Under the pieces are notes generated by a model. The model searched no databases. It was not told the DNA's origin and worked only from the letters and a program-made list of their open reading frames with translations. DNA of 22,153 bases, from assembly GCA_031287245.1 (NCBI GenBank), contig JAITTD010000075.1, positions 1 to 22,153 of the forward strand, in the 5' to 3' direction. The stretch's first letter is position 1. Each line of letters begins with the position of its first letter. Positions 1 to 6,099 of the stretch are shown here, piece after piece. This DNA comes from Bacteroidales bacterium. GTDB lineage: Bacteria > Bacteroidota > Bacteroidia > Bacteroidales > UBA4181. The translations under genes were made by a program, and so were the position numbers.

Positions 1-18
1 TATTCCTCTGCGAATCCG

Positions 19-182
19 TTCTCCCAGCGCGTATGTGTCCGGAGAAAATTACATACGGGAGAAAATTTATTTACATACGGGAGAAAATAAAATTACATAC
101 GGGAGAAAATTTATTTATATACGGGAGAAAATAAAATTATACACGGGAGGAAATTTATTTACACACGGGAGAAAATTTATAC
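19..182. repeat. 22-bp tandem repeat array with an inverted partial copy
   Basis: Six contiguous 22-bp units run from 51 to 182. Each has a 15-bp core close to ACATACGGGAGAAAA and a 7-bp tail that alternates TTTATTT / TAAAATT in units 1-5; unit 6 ends in a variant TTTATAC. Later units carry substitutions (ATATAC, ATACAC and ACACAC at the core start), so the array is ageing. A shortened unit precedes it (about 31-50). At 19-36 the inverse of the core appears as TTCTCCC, five extra bases, then GTATGT, so bases 19-63 could form a bulged hairpin. There are no unique spacers, so this is not a CRISPR. It lies downstream of the histidine kinase gene. Bases 1-18 and 183-214 show nothing recognisable. 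Confidence 0.9.
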
Positions 183-214
183 CTGCGAAAAAGGCGTAAT
201 TGACTACTTCGTTT

Positions 215-235
215 CATCATTTATCATTCATTATT
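215..235. repeat. degenerate heptamer repeat at the 3' end of the kinase gene
   Basis: CATCATT, TATCATT and CATTATT follow each other with a period of 7 bp. The last unit touches the stop codon of the histidine kinase gene (235-237 on the minus strand). It is short and degenerate, and gains weight only because the same period recurs at other gene boundaries in this window. Confidence 0.55.
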
Positions 236-1302
236 TACAATGATGGTTCCAATTCTATTTTGACCAAAAATTTGCCGTTTTCTGCTTTTGTGTAGAGATT
301 TGCCGAGTTGCCGTAGAGTAGCCGCAAGCGCTCGCGAACGTTCTGCAAGCCGGTGCCTGAGCCTTTTTTTTGCGAGGGTTGGCTGTCGTCGCAGTCGTTG
401 CTCAGTTCAATGAGCAATTTTTGCCCTTCGTAGCCAATTTTCACTGTGATGCAGACGGTTTGCAGGCTTTCGTAAACGCCGTGTTTGATGGCATTTTCAA
501 ACAATGGTTGCAGCAACATAGCGGGGATGCTCGCTTGCAGACATTCGACGGCGATGTCTTCCTCGTAGCGCAACTTTTCGCCAAAGCGCAGTTTCTCAAT
601 TGCCAGATACCGCCCAATGTTTTCCATTTCTTCTTCGACGCGGGAATATACGCGGTTGGTGGACAACACGGCGTAGCGCAGGTAGTCCGACAAGGCAACG
701 AGCATCTGTTGCGCCTTTTCGGGATGGGTGATGATGCGCGAATTGACCGAATTGAGGCTGTTGAACAGAAAATGCGGGTTTATCTGTGATTTCAGCAGGT
801 TCAGTTCGCCGTCTTTCAGCAGTTTGTTGAGCCGAATTTCATTGACGGCTTTCTCGTTGAGTTTTTCCACATATACATATAAATAATAGATGAGTATGGT
901 AATGATGTAAAACAACTCCCCCTCAATGAGTTTCCACCAAATGGAAATGTTCAGAAAATCTAAATAATCGCTGTCCGTCAGCGCCACAGGCAATGCAATC
1001 AGGTATCCAACAGACAGGCACACCATCAGGTAAGCAAAAGCCAGCGAAAAATGCGCCACCAAGTTGAAATGCCACGTTTGCCGCTCCCAACGATTGAAAC
1101 GCACCGGAAACCACAGGGGAATGATGAAAATGGAAAACATCAGATTGAACACAATGGTGTCCAACAGCACATACCCGAAAGGAAGGTCTGTCGCCAAATG
1201 CACGATGAGCATTTGCGAACAGGATATGAGCCACCAGATGCCCGAATAGAGTATCCTCGACCGGTAATCGCTAAAAATTGGATTCCCGCTCATTGAAAGC
1301 AT
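235..1302 (-). CDS. LytS/YehU-family sensor histidine kinase
   Basis: This is a 355-residue membrane histidine kinase of the His_kinase (PF06580) type, which autophosphorylates and passes the phosphate to a response regulator, usually of the LytTR class. About four hydrophobic segments fill residues 18-38, 45-65, 80-105 and 121-145. A short coiled linker follows, then the phospho-acceptor motif INPHFLFNSLN with His177, an N box (LLQPLFENAIKHG, about 263-275) and a G box (GSGTGLQNVRERL, 314-326). No separate periplasmic sensor domain is visible, so the membrane segments may do the sensing. It follows the LiaF-like gene by 16 bp and is probably co-transcribed with it. ATG codons at 1302 and 1293 are both possible starts. 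No response regulator is present in the window; one may lie beyond the left edge. Confidence 0.93.
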   Translation of the reverse strand: MLSMSGNPIFSDYRSRILYSGIWWLISCSQMLIVHLATDLPFGYVLLDTIVFNLMFSIFIIPLWFPVRFNRWERQTWHFNLVAHFSLAFAYLMVCLSVGYLIALPVALTDSDYLDFLNISIWWKLIEGELFYIITILIYYLYVYVEKLNEKAVNEIRLNKLLKDGELNLLKSQINPHFLFNSLNSVNSRIITHPEKAQQMLVALSDYLRYAVLSTNRVYSRVEEEMENIGRYLAIEKLRFGEKLRYEEDIAVECLQASIPAMLLQPLFENAIKHGVYESLQTVCITVKIGYEGQKLLIELSNDCDDSQPSQKKGSGTGLQNVRERLRLLYGNSANLYTKAENGKFLVKIELEPSL

Positions 1303-1307
1303 TTTTG

Positions 1308-1328
1308 ATTGTCAACTGTCAATTGTCC
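1308..1328. repeat. ATTGTCA heptamer repeat at the LiaF-like/kinase junction
   Basis: ATTGTCA, ACTGTCA and ATTGTCC lie head to tail with a 7-bp period. On the minus strand the same DNA supplies the last codons and the TGA stop (1319-1321) of the LiaF-like gene and then the short gap before the kinase start. The unit is a reverse complement and circular permutation of the ATTGACA heptamer array upstream of ftsX. Confidence 0.7.
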
Positions 1329-2116
1329 ATTTTTTTGCAATGGATTTCTCCGCCGCCGAAAACAGACGTCACGGCAAGAATCAGTCGGTTGTTCTCGCTG
1401 ACCTCGAAGCCGGGCTTCGGACGGTTGTCCACAAAACGCCCAAACACTTGACTTTGCTGTATTTCAACATTCCACTCCACGGGAATAAACAGGTTGACGC
1501 CGCCAAACACCGTGTTGATTTCGAGCGTGTGTACGCCTTCTGCCAGTTTGGCGTCCGACAAATCCAGTTCCACGCCGCCAAACACGCAATTGATGTCGCC
1601 TCCCTTAAAATCCTGAACATTAATTTTTTCGCTGGCGCCGCCAAAAACAAAATCACGTTCTATGAAGCCCGAATCCGTCCTGTGTTGTCGTTTTTGTTCC
1701 CAATGATGCCACTTCTGTTGGTGCCACTCCTTGTGATTCTTCATTTTTTCGTGCAAATCGCCAAAACCGGTGGTTGCATGACAGTAATAATGCCGCTTTC
1801 CGAATAATGTTTTGAACAGAATGAGGATTCCACCCACAATCAGACCTATTGCCCACCCGTTATCTGCCATCTGATCCAACCCTGCAACAGGCAACTTGGG
1901 CAGAAGGAAAGCGCCGCCAATTACGAACAGCAGCAATCCCCAAAACCAGCCGTGCCGCGAAAACAGGCGAATCAATCCAATCACCATCACCAACGAAGGC
2001 ACCGAAAATACCGCGCTTTTGTACTCTATCGGCAAATAACCGGCATTGAAAGCGAACAACAACACCCCTGCCGCTATTATCAGCAGTCCGAACATTAATG
2101 AACTGAACCTTTTCAT
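1319..2116 (-). CDS. LiaF-like membrane protein with VFGG-repeat C-terminal domain
   Basis: This 265-residue protein has four N-terminal hydrophobic segments (about 7-24, 36-52, 57-73 and 88-103), a His/Lys/Trp-rich linker (about 108-147), and a C-terminal domain resembling the LiaF 'cell wall-active antibiotics response' domain. That domain shows VFGG-type turns at 157, 178, 203, 224 (VFGR) and 252, the repeating strand pattern of a small beta-helix. LiaF-type proteins modulate envelope-stress two-component systems in Firmicutes. The adjoining LytS-type kinase makes a similar sensing role plausible here, but that is inference. The ATG at 2116 is followed by a lysine/arginine-led hydrophobic segment as expected. 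A TATTTTTG box lies 31 bp upstream. Confidence 0.85.
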   Translation of the reverse strand: MKRFSSLMFGLLIIAAGVLLFAFNAGYLPIEYKSAVFSVPSLVMVIGLIRLFSRHGWFWGLLLFVIGGAFLLPKLPVAGLDQMADNGWAIGLIVGGILILFKTLFGKRHYYCHATTGFGDLHEKMKNHKEWHQQKWHHWEQKRQHRTDSGFIERDFVFGGASEKINVQDFKGGDINCVFGGVELDLSDAKLAEGVHTLEINTVFGGVNLFIPVEWNVEIQQSQVFGRFVDNRPKPGFEVSENNRLILAVTSVFGGGEIHCKKMDN

Positions 2117-2146
2117 AAAAATAATTTAAATTTGTTTTTGATGATA

Positions 2147-2154
2147 CAAAAATA
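2147..2154 (-). promoter_or_regulatory. Possible -7 box for the LiaF-like gene
   Basis: On the minus strand TATTTTTG fits the Bacteroidetes TAnnTTTG -7 consensus, about 31 bp before the ATG. A TTG lies 16 bp further upstream, which is shorter than the usual spacing of about 19-21 bp, so the promoter is tentative. Confidence 0.4.
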
Positions 2155-2239
2155 GGCAATCTGCTTGTTGCAACCCATCTTTTTTCTGTCAACACAATCG
2201 CTTTCCCGACAAAAGGCGTTTTTTCCCCGATAAAATGGC

Positions 2240-2818
2240 TTAGAAATTATATCCTATCCTGATGACAGGTCCGGAACCATAAATATCGTTGAACATATTG
2301 TTTGAATTTAATTTCCACAAAAGTGTCAAGTTCATGCTCGAACGTCTGCCCATCGGGAAACGAAACCCGCCGCCCAGCAAGAAACTGTTGATGAATTTCC
2401 TTCCTTGGGCGTCGTAGTCGAAAAATCCCTTTTCGTAAGCCATCAATTCATACTCTGCGTGAGCGAAAATCCTGAAATTCAGCCCCAAGGGAATATAATC
2501 GTTCACATTGTTGACAAGGACATAATTGGTAAACAAACGCCCGCCAAAGATATGGCTTTCATAGCGTTCAAAGCCGTGAGGCGGATTAAGATCCTGCCAA
2601 TGGTACTTATTGTTGTAATATTCATAGGTGAATCCTATGCCTGCCGCCCAGCGGTTGGTGATGTAATAACCCACGTGCGGCGACAGTTCAATGTCGGTAA
2701 ACTGACCGATTATCAGTCCAAAATTGCCGCCATAGAAAAGGCGATCTTTAAATTCCTGTGCTTGAGTCGTTACTGACAAGGCGCAGAACATGACCCCTAA
2801 GAAAATCCTTTTTTTCAT
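2240..2818 (-). CDS. Small outer-membrane beta-barrel protein
   Basis: The 192-residue product starts with a signal peptide (MKKRIFLGVMFCALSVTTQAQ, likely cut after the second AQ). Alternating strands rich in Tyr, Phe and Gly follow, and it ends in a strand with a terminal Phe (RIGYNF), as expected for an OmpA-like or porin-like eight-stranded barrel inserted by the BAM machinery. The specific function is unknown. I chose the ATG at 2818: it gives a clean signal peptide and overlaps the lysS stop as ATGA (2815-2818), which implies translational coupling. A start at 2842 would add eight residues within lysS and spoil the signal peptide. Confidence 0.85.
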   Translation of the reverse strand: MKKRIFLGVMFCALSVTTQAQEFKDRLFYGGNFGLIIGQFTDIELSPHVGYYITNRWAAGIGFTYEYYNNKYHWQDLNPPHGFERYESHIFGGRLFTNYVLVNNVNDYIPLGLNFRIFAHAEYELMAYEKGFFDYDAQGRKFINSFLLGGGFRFPMGRRSSMNLTLLWKLNSNNMFNDIYGSGPVIRIGYNF

Positions 2819-4545
2819 AATATTACAGATGATTCCACCCAAGTTTTTATCTCTTCCGGGGTCGGATTTTTTAATCCCAACTTGTTTTTCTTGTTATATC
2901 CGCACAGGTCGTTGAAAAGTTTACCTGCCGGTGCGGTTTTCAGGCTTTCTACGGTTTGAAAGCCCAATTGTTGCACAACGGCAACCCATTCGGTCGGAAT
3001 GCCCGCCGCTACATAGGCTTCAACGGAGTCTGTCTGGGGCTTTTTCTCCGGCTTCATTTGCGGAAACAGCAACACTTCCTGTATGGTAGTCTGGTTGGTC
3101 ATCAGCATTACCAAGCGGTCAACGCCGATGCCCATGCCCGAAGTGGGCGGCATCCCGTATTCCAGAGCACGAACAAAGTCCATGTCGATGAACATTGCCT
3201 CATCGTCGCCTTTTTCGCTGAGGCGCAGTTGGTCTTGAAAGCGTTCCAACTGATCGATGGGATCGTTCAGTTCGGAATAGGCGTTGCACAACTCTTTCCC
3301 GTTCACGAAGAGTTCAAAACGCTCGGTCAGTTCGGGGTTGCTGCGGTGGCGCTTGCACAAAGGCGACATTTCAATGGGATAATCGGTGATGAAAGTGGGC
3401 TGAATGAGATGTTCCTCGCATTTTTCGCCGAAAATGGCATCAATTAACTTGCCTTTGCCCATCGTGTCGTCTATTTCTATGTTCAGTTGCTTGCAGGTGG
3501 CACGCAGTTGCTCTTCGTTCATGCCTGCCACGTCCACATTTGCATATTTTTTGATGGCTTCGAGCATCGGCAGGCGTTGAAACGGGCGTTTGAAGTCGAG
3601 TTTCCGTTCGCCGGACTGCACATGGGTGACGCCGTGCAAAGTCAGCGCCACTTGCTCAATCATCTCTTCGGTGAAATTCATCATCCAGTTGTAATCCTTG
3701 TAGGCGATGTAAATTTCCATCACCGTAAACTCGGGATTATGCGTGCGGTCCATGCCTTCGTTGCGGAAATTGCGCGAAAATTCGTAAACACCGTCAAATC
3801 CGCCTACAATAAGTCGTTTCAGATATAACTCATTGGCAATGCGCAGGTACAACGGTATATCCAATGCGTTGTGGTGGGTGATGAACGGACGTGCGGATGC
3901 TCCGCCGGGGATGGATTGCAATACAGGCGTATCCACCTCGATGTAGCCTTTGGAGTTGAAAAAACAGCGCATAGTGTTGATGACCTGTGTTCGTTGCAGG
4001 AAAGTTTCCTTCACCTGCGGGTTCACCAAGAGGTCAACATAGCGCATCCTGTACCGTTGCTCGGGGTCGGTGAAAGCGTCGAACACTTGTCCGTCTTTCT
4101 CTTTCACGATGGGCAACACGCGCAGCGACTTGCTGAGAACGGTCAGTTCACGCACGTGTACGGATGTTTCACCCATCTGGGTGACAAATACGTAGCCTTT
4201 CACGCCGATGATGTCGCCTATGTCCAACAGCCGCTTGAATACAGTGTTGTACAGCGTTTTGTCCTCTTCGGGGCAGATATCGTCGCGCTTGAGGTACAGT
4301 TGAATGCGTCCCGAAGCGTCTTGCAACTCCATGAACGATGCGCTGCCCATGATACGGCGTGCCATGATGCGCCCCGCAAGGCAAACGTCTTGATAATCGC
4401 CTTTTTCGGGTGTGAAATTTTGCAAAATATCTGCTGCGGTGGCATTCACCGGATATTCTGCTGCCGGATACGGCTCTATCCCTAACTTCCGAAGTTCCGA
4501 GAGGGAATTTCTCCGGATCATTTCCTGTTCGCTGTAATCACTCAT
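2815..4545 (-). CDS. lysS: Lysyl-tRNA synthetase, class II
   Basis: The 576-residue LysS charges tRNA-Lys with lysine in the cytoplasm. An OB-fold anticodon-binding domain occupies about 54-140. The class II catalytic core carries motif 2 (FSRNFRNEGMDRTHNPEF, about 256-273) and motif 3 (GMGIGVDRLVMLM, 470-482). After motif 3 there is an extension of about 90 residues containing a helix-hairpin-like segment (VQQLGFQTVESLK, about 524-536), which I know from Bacteroidetes LysS proteins and which is absent from the shorter E. coli enzyme. It overlaps the DUF3098 gene upstream by 8 bp and the outer-membrane protein gene downstream by 4 bp, so it sits in the middle of the ftsX operon. Confidence 0.98.
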   Translation of the reverse strand: MSDYSEQEMIRRNSLSELRKLGIEPYPAAEYPVNATAADILQNFTPEKGDYQDVCLAGRIMARRIMGSASFMELQDASGRIQLYLKRDDICPEEDKTLYNTVFKRLLDIGDIIGVKGYVFVTQMGETSVHVRELTVLSKSLRVLPIVKEKDGQVFDAFTDPEQRYRMRYVDLLVNPQVKETFLQRTQVINTMRCFFNSKGYIEVDTPVLQSIPGGASARPFITHHNALDIPLYLRIANELYLKRLIVGGFDGVYEFSRNFRNEGMDRTHNPEFTVMEIYIAYKDYNWMMNFTEEMIEQVALTLHGVTHVQSGERKLDFKRPFQRLPMLEAIKKYANVDVAGMNEEQLRATCKQLNIEIDDTMGKGKLIDAIFGEKCEEHLIQPTFITDYPIEMSPLCKRHRSNPELTERFELFVNGKELCNAYSELNDPIDQLERFQDQLRLSEKGDDEAMFIDMDFVRALEYGMPPTSGMGIGVDRLVMLMTNQTTIQEVLLFPQMKPEKKPQTDSVEAYVAAGIPTEWVAVVQQLGFQTVESLKTAPAGKLFNDLCGYNKKNKLGLKNPTPEEIKTWVESSVIL

Positions 4546-4810
4546 TTTTACTTTCCGCTGATGATGACTTGGGTTTTCTCATAATTGCCCAGATGATGAA
4601 CGCAAAACCGCCTACTACCACGATGGGCGCAAGAGTGATGCGTCTGAAACTGAATATTTCCTGACTAAATACGTTGGGGTCGGTTGATTTCCCGCCCGAC
4701 ATAAGTAAAAAACCGATGACGATGATGCCAACTCCTGCCAGAATGTACTTGTAATTATCTTTCCATATCGGAAAGTCGATTTTTTCGTTAGATGTTTTTT
4801 TGTCTGCCAT
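4538..4810 (-). CDS. DUF3098 family small membrane protein
   Basis: The 90-residue protein has two hydrophobic segments (about 23-41 and 60-78), a conserved-looking DFPIWKDNYKYILAGVGIIV start, and a lysine/serine-rich tail. This matches the DUF3098 family, which in Bacteroidetes is commonly encoded next to ftsX. Its function is unknown; an inner-membrane role connected with FtsX or the envelope is inferred only from the neighbourhood. It lies 12 bp downstream of ftsX and overlaps the lysS start by 8 bp. Confidence 0.9.
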   Translation of the reverse strand: MADKKTSNEKIDFPIWKDNYKYILAGVGIIVIGFLLMSGGKSTDPNVFSQEIFSFRRITLAPIVVVGGFAFIIWAIMRKPKSSSAESKNE

Positions 4811-4822
4811 TAGTACTGAATT

Positions 4823-5701
4823 TTATTGATATAGTTTATCTGTTCTTATTTTCAAATATTTATTCACTGCAAAGAAGGTGGAAATCCAACAGAGGCTGAT
4901 GCCCAGAAAGAACACAATGAGAAATAGCCCGCCCACAATCTGCATATCCTTCACGCTGATGATATTTTCCATCTGTCCTTGCACCCAATAGAGCGCGGCA
5001 ACCAATATCGCCGAAGCGATAAACGCACTGCAAATGCCGTGTAGAGCGCTTCGCCAAAGGAAAGGTCGGCGGATGAAGGTGTTGGTGGCGCCTACCAACT
5101 GCATGGTGCGGATGGACAGCCGTCGCGCATACACTGACAAGCGGATGGTGTTGTTGATAAGCGCAATAGCGATAATGAACAGCAAAACGCTGAATGTAAA
5201 AACGAATAGACTGATTTTTTTCATGTTATCGTTGATGGCATGAATCATCGTTCGTTGATATGCCACTTCCTTCACTCCCGCATATTTCAGCAAACTTTGT
5301 TCAATGCCGGCAATGCTGTCGTTGTTGGCATAGCGGGCATCCAATTTCAGGTCAATGGATGCCAGCAACGGATTGTAGCCCAGAAAACCGATGAAATCTT
5401 CGCCAAATTCCGTACTGAAATCTTTGGCAGCCTCATCTTTGTTGATGTATTTCGTAGAACGTACGTATGGAGCGGCATCCAATGTTTTTTGCAATTGATA
5501 GATGTCGGCTTCCTTCATCTGGTCTGTCAAAAAAACGGAAAATCCAACGTTTTCCATCACGAATTTGCTGATGCGTTGAGTGGTTAACATAAGGATGCCT
5601 ATTGTGCCTAATAAACACAACACCAACGAGATACTGATGATGGCAGTGGCATACGAACTTCGCAACCGCCTTTGAATTATTCGCGATTCTTTGCTTTTCA
5701 T
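4823..5701 (-). CDS. ftsX: Cell division protein FtsX
   Basis: The 292-residue FtsX is the membrane part of the FtsEX ABC-type complex, which transmits ATP hydrolysis by FtsE to periplasmic cell-wall hydrolase activators at the septum. It shows TM1 (18-40), a periplasmic domain (about 45-155), and TM2-TM4 (164-184, 221-241, 255-278), with the cytoplasmic arm RLSIRTMQLVGAT (194-206) typical of the family. I chose the ATG at 5701 (MKSKESRII). The frame stays open to 5809, but those extra 36 residues are translated from the heptamer repeat and have no family counterpart. ftsE is not in the window. The M23 peptidase at 15450 is a conceivable but unproven functional partner. Confidence 0.95.
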   Translation of the reverse strand: MKSKESRIIQRRLRSSYATAIISISLVLCLLGTIGILMLTTQRISKFVMENVGFSVFLTDQMKEADIYQLQKTLDAAPYVRSTKYINKDEAAKDFSTEFGEDFIGFLGYNPLLASIDLKLDARYANNDSIAGIEQSLLKYAGVKEVAYQRTMIHAINDNMKKISLFVFTFSVLLFIIAIALINNTIRLSVYARRLSIRTMQLVGATNTFIRRPFLWRSALHGICSAFIASAILVAALYWVQGQMENIISVKDMQIVGGLFLIVFFLGISLCWISTFFAVNKYLKIRTDKLYQ

Positions 5702-5720
5702 TCCAACTGATGAGTGACGG

Positions 5721-5750
5721 CAAAGATACGGCTTTTTTTTTAATTGACAA
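5721..5750 (-). promoter_or_regulatory. ftsX promoter (-33 TTG, -7 TATCTTTG)
   Basis: On the minus strand TATCTTTG (5721-5728) matches TAnnTTTG. A TTG at 5748-5750 stands 19 bp upstream, giving the Bacteroidetes -33/-7 arrangement. The TTG is part of the last copy of the heptamer array. The predicted start of transcription is about 13 bp ahead of the ATG. Confidence 0.65.
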
Positions 5751-5770
5751 TTGACAATTGACAATTGACA
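5743..5770. repeat. ATTGACA heptamer tandem array
   Basis: Four perfect copies of ATTGACA lie head to tail. The array contributes the -33 TTG of the ftsX promoter. The same unit, inverted and permuted, is found at 1308-1328. Confidence 0.92.
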
Positions 5771-5835
5771 ATGAAATACAACCATTTCACCACGAAATGT
5801 AACCTTCAATTCAATCTATTATGCCTGCCCGAAAA

Positions 5836-5876
5836 TCAACGACACGTTGATGAACTTTCAACGACACGTTGATGAA
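5836..5876. repeat. Two direct copies of a 19-bp hairpin unit
   Basis: TCAACGACACGTTGATGAA occurs at 5836-5854 and again, identical, at 5858-5876 (22-bp period). Each copy is itself palindromic (TCAACG, loop ACA, CGTTGA). Two small adjacent hairpins, or two protein-binding sites about two helical turns apart, would explain the arrangement. Confidence 0.85.
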
Positions 5877-5947
5877 AATTGTCGTGTTTGTTTATTTCTA
5901 ATTTCGTGTTCGGATGATAATTTTAGGTTCGCCTGTGATAACGCCAT

Positions 5948-5975
5948 GTAGAGACGGTGCGCGCACCGTCTCTAC
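5948..5975. repeat. Perfect 28-bp palindrome (GTAGAGACG...CGTCTCTAC)
   Basis: GTAGAGACGGTGCG is followed directly by its exact reverse complement, with no loop. No T-run follows it on the minus strand, which is the strand of the flanking genes, so it does not look like a standard terminator. The GTAGAGACG/CGTCTCTAC ends resemble dispersed REP-like palindromes I recall from Bacteroidetes and cyanobacterial genomes; that match is from memory. Confidence 0.9.
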
Positions 5976-6040
5976 GTTTTGATACCGCTACATCTCACAG
6001 GACGATGCCCTGTGCTAATGATACAAGCTGCACCCATCGC

Positions 6041-6099
6041 AATGTATCACAATGAATCACAATGAATCACAATGTATCACCATTGTATCACCATTGAAT
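6041..6099. repeat. AATGWATCAC tandem repeat reaching the subtilase stop codon
   Basis: Four 10-bp units (AATGTATCAC, AATGAATCAC twice, AATGTATCAC) fill 6041-6080. The period then changes to 11 bp (CATTGTATCAC, CATTGAAT...). The subtilase TGA stop (6088-6090) lies within the array, so the repeat supplies the end of the gene. A related 11-bp repeat occurs at 20433-20503. Confidence 0.9.

Larger units (their letters stand above)
5702..6087. other. 386-bp gap without genes, rich in repeats
   Basis: No plausible coding sequence is visible between ftsX and the subtilase gene. In order the gap holds the ftsX promoter, a heptamer array, two tandem copies of a small hairpin, a perfect 28-bp palindrome, a 6-bp inverted repeat (CACAGG/CCTGTG at 5996-6001 and 6009-6014) and a 10-bp tandem repeat that reaches the subtilase stop codon. 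I found no convincing U-tract terminator for the subtilase transcript. Confidence 0.75.

Noticed and set aside
51..182. CRISPR array
   Set aside because: The 22-bp units are contiguous with no unique spacers, and no cas genes are present.
3871..4485. 204-codon open frame on the plus strand
   Set aside because: It lies antisense within lysS; no start signal, domain or neighbour supports it.
5702..5809. N-terminal extension of FtsX by 36 residues
   Set aside because: The extension is translated repeat DNA and includes the predicted promoter; the start at 5701 gives the family's normal N-terminus.
5948..5975. Terminator of the ilvB-subtilase transcript
   Set aside because: The palindrome is not followed by a T-run on the minus strand.
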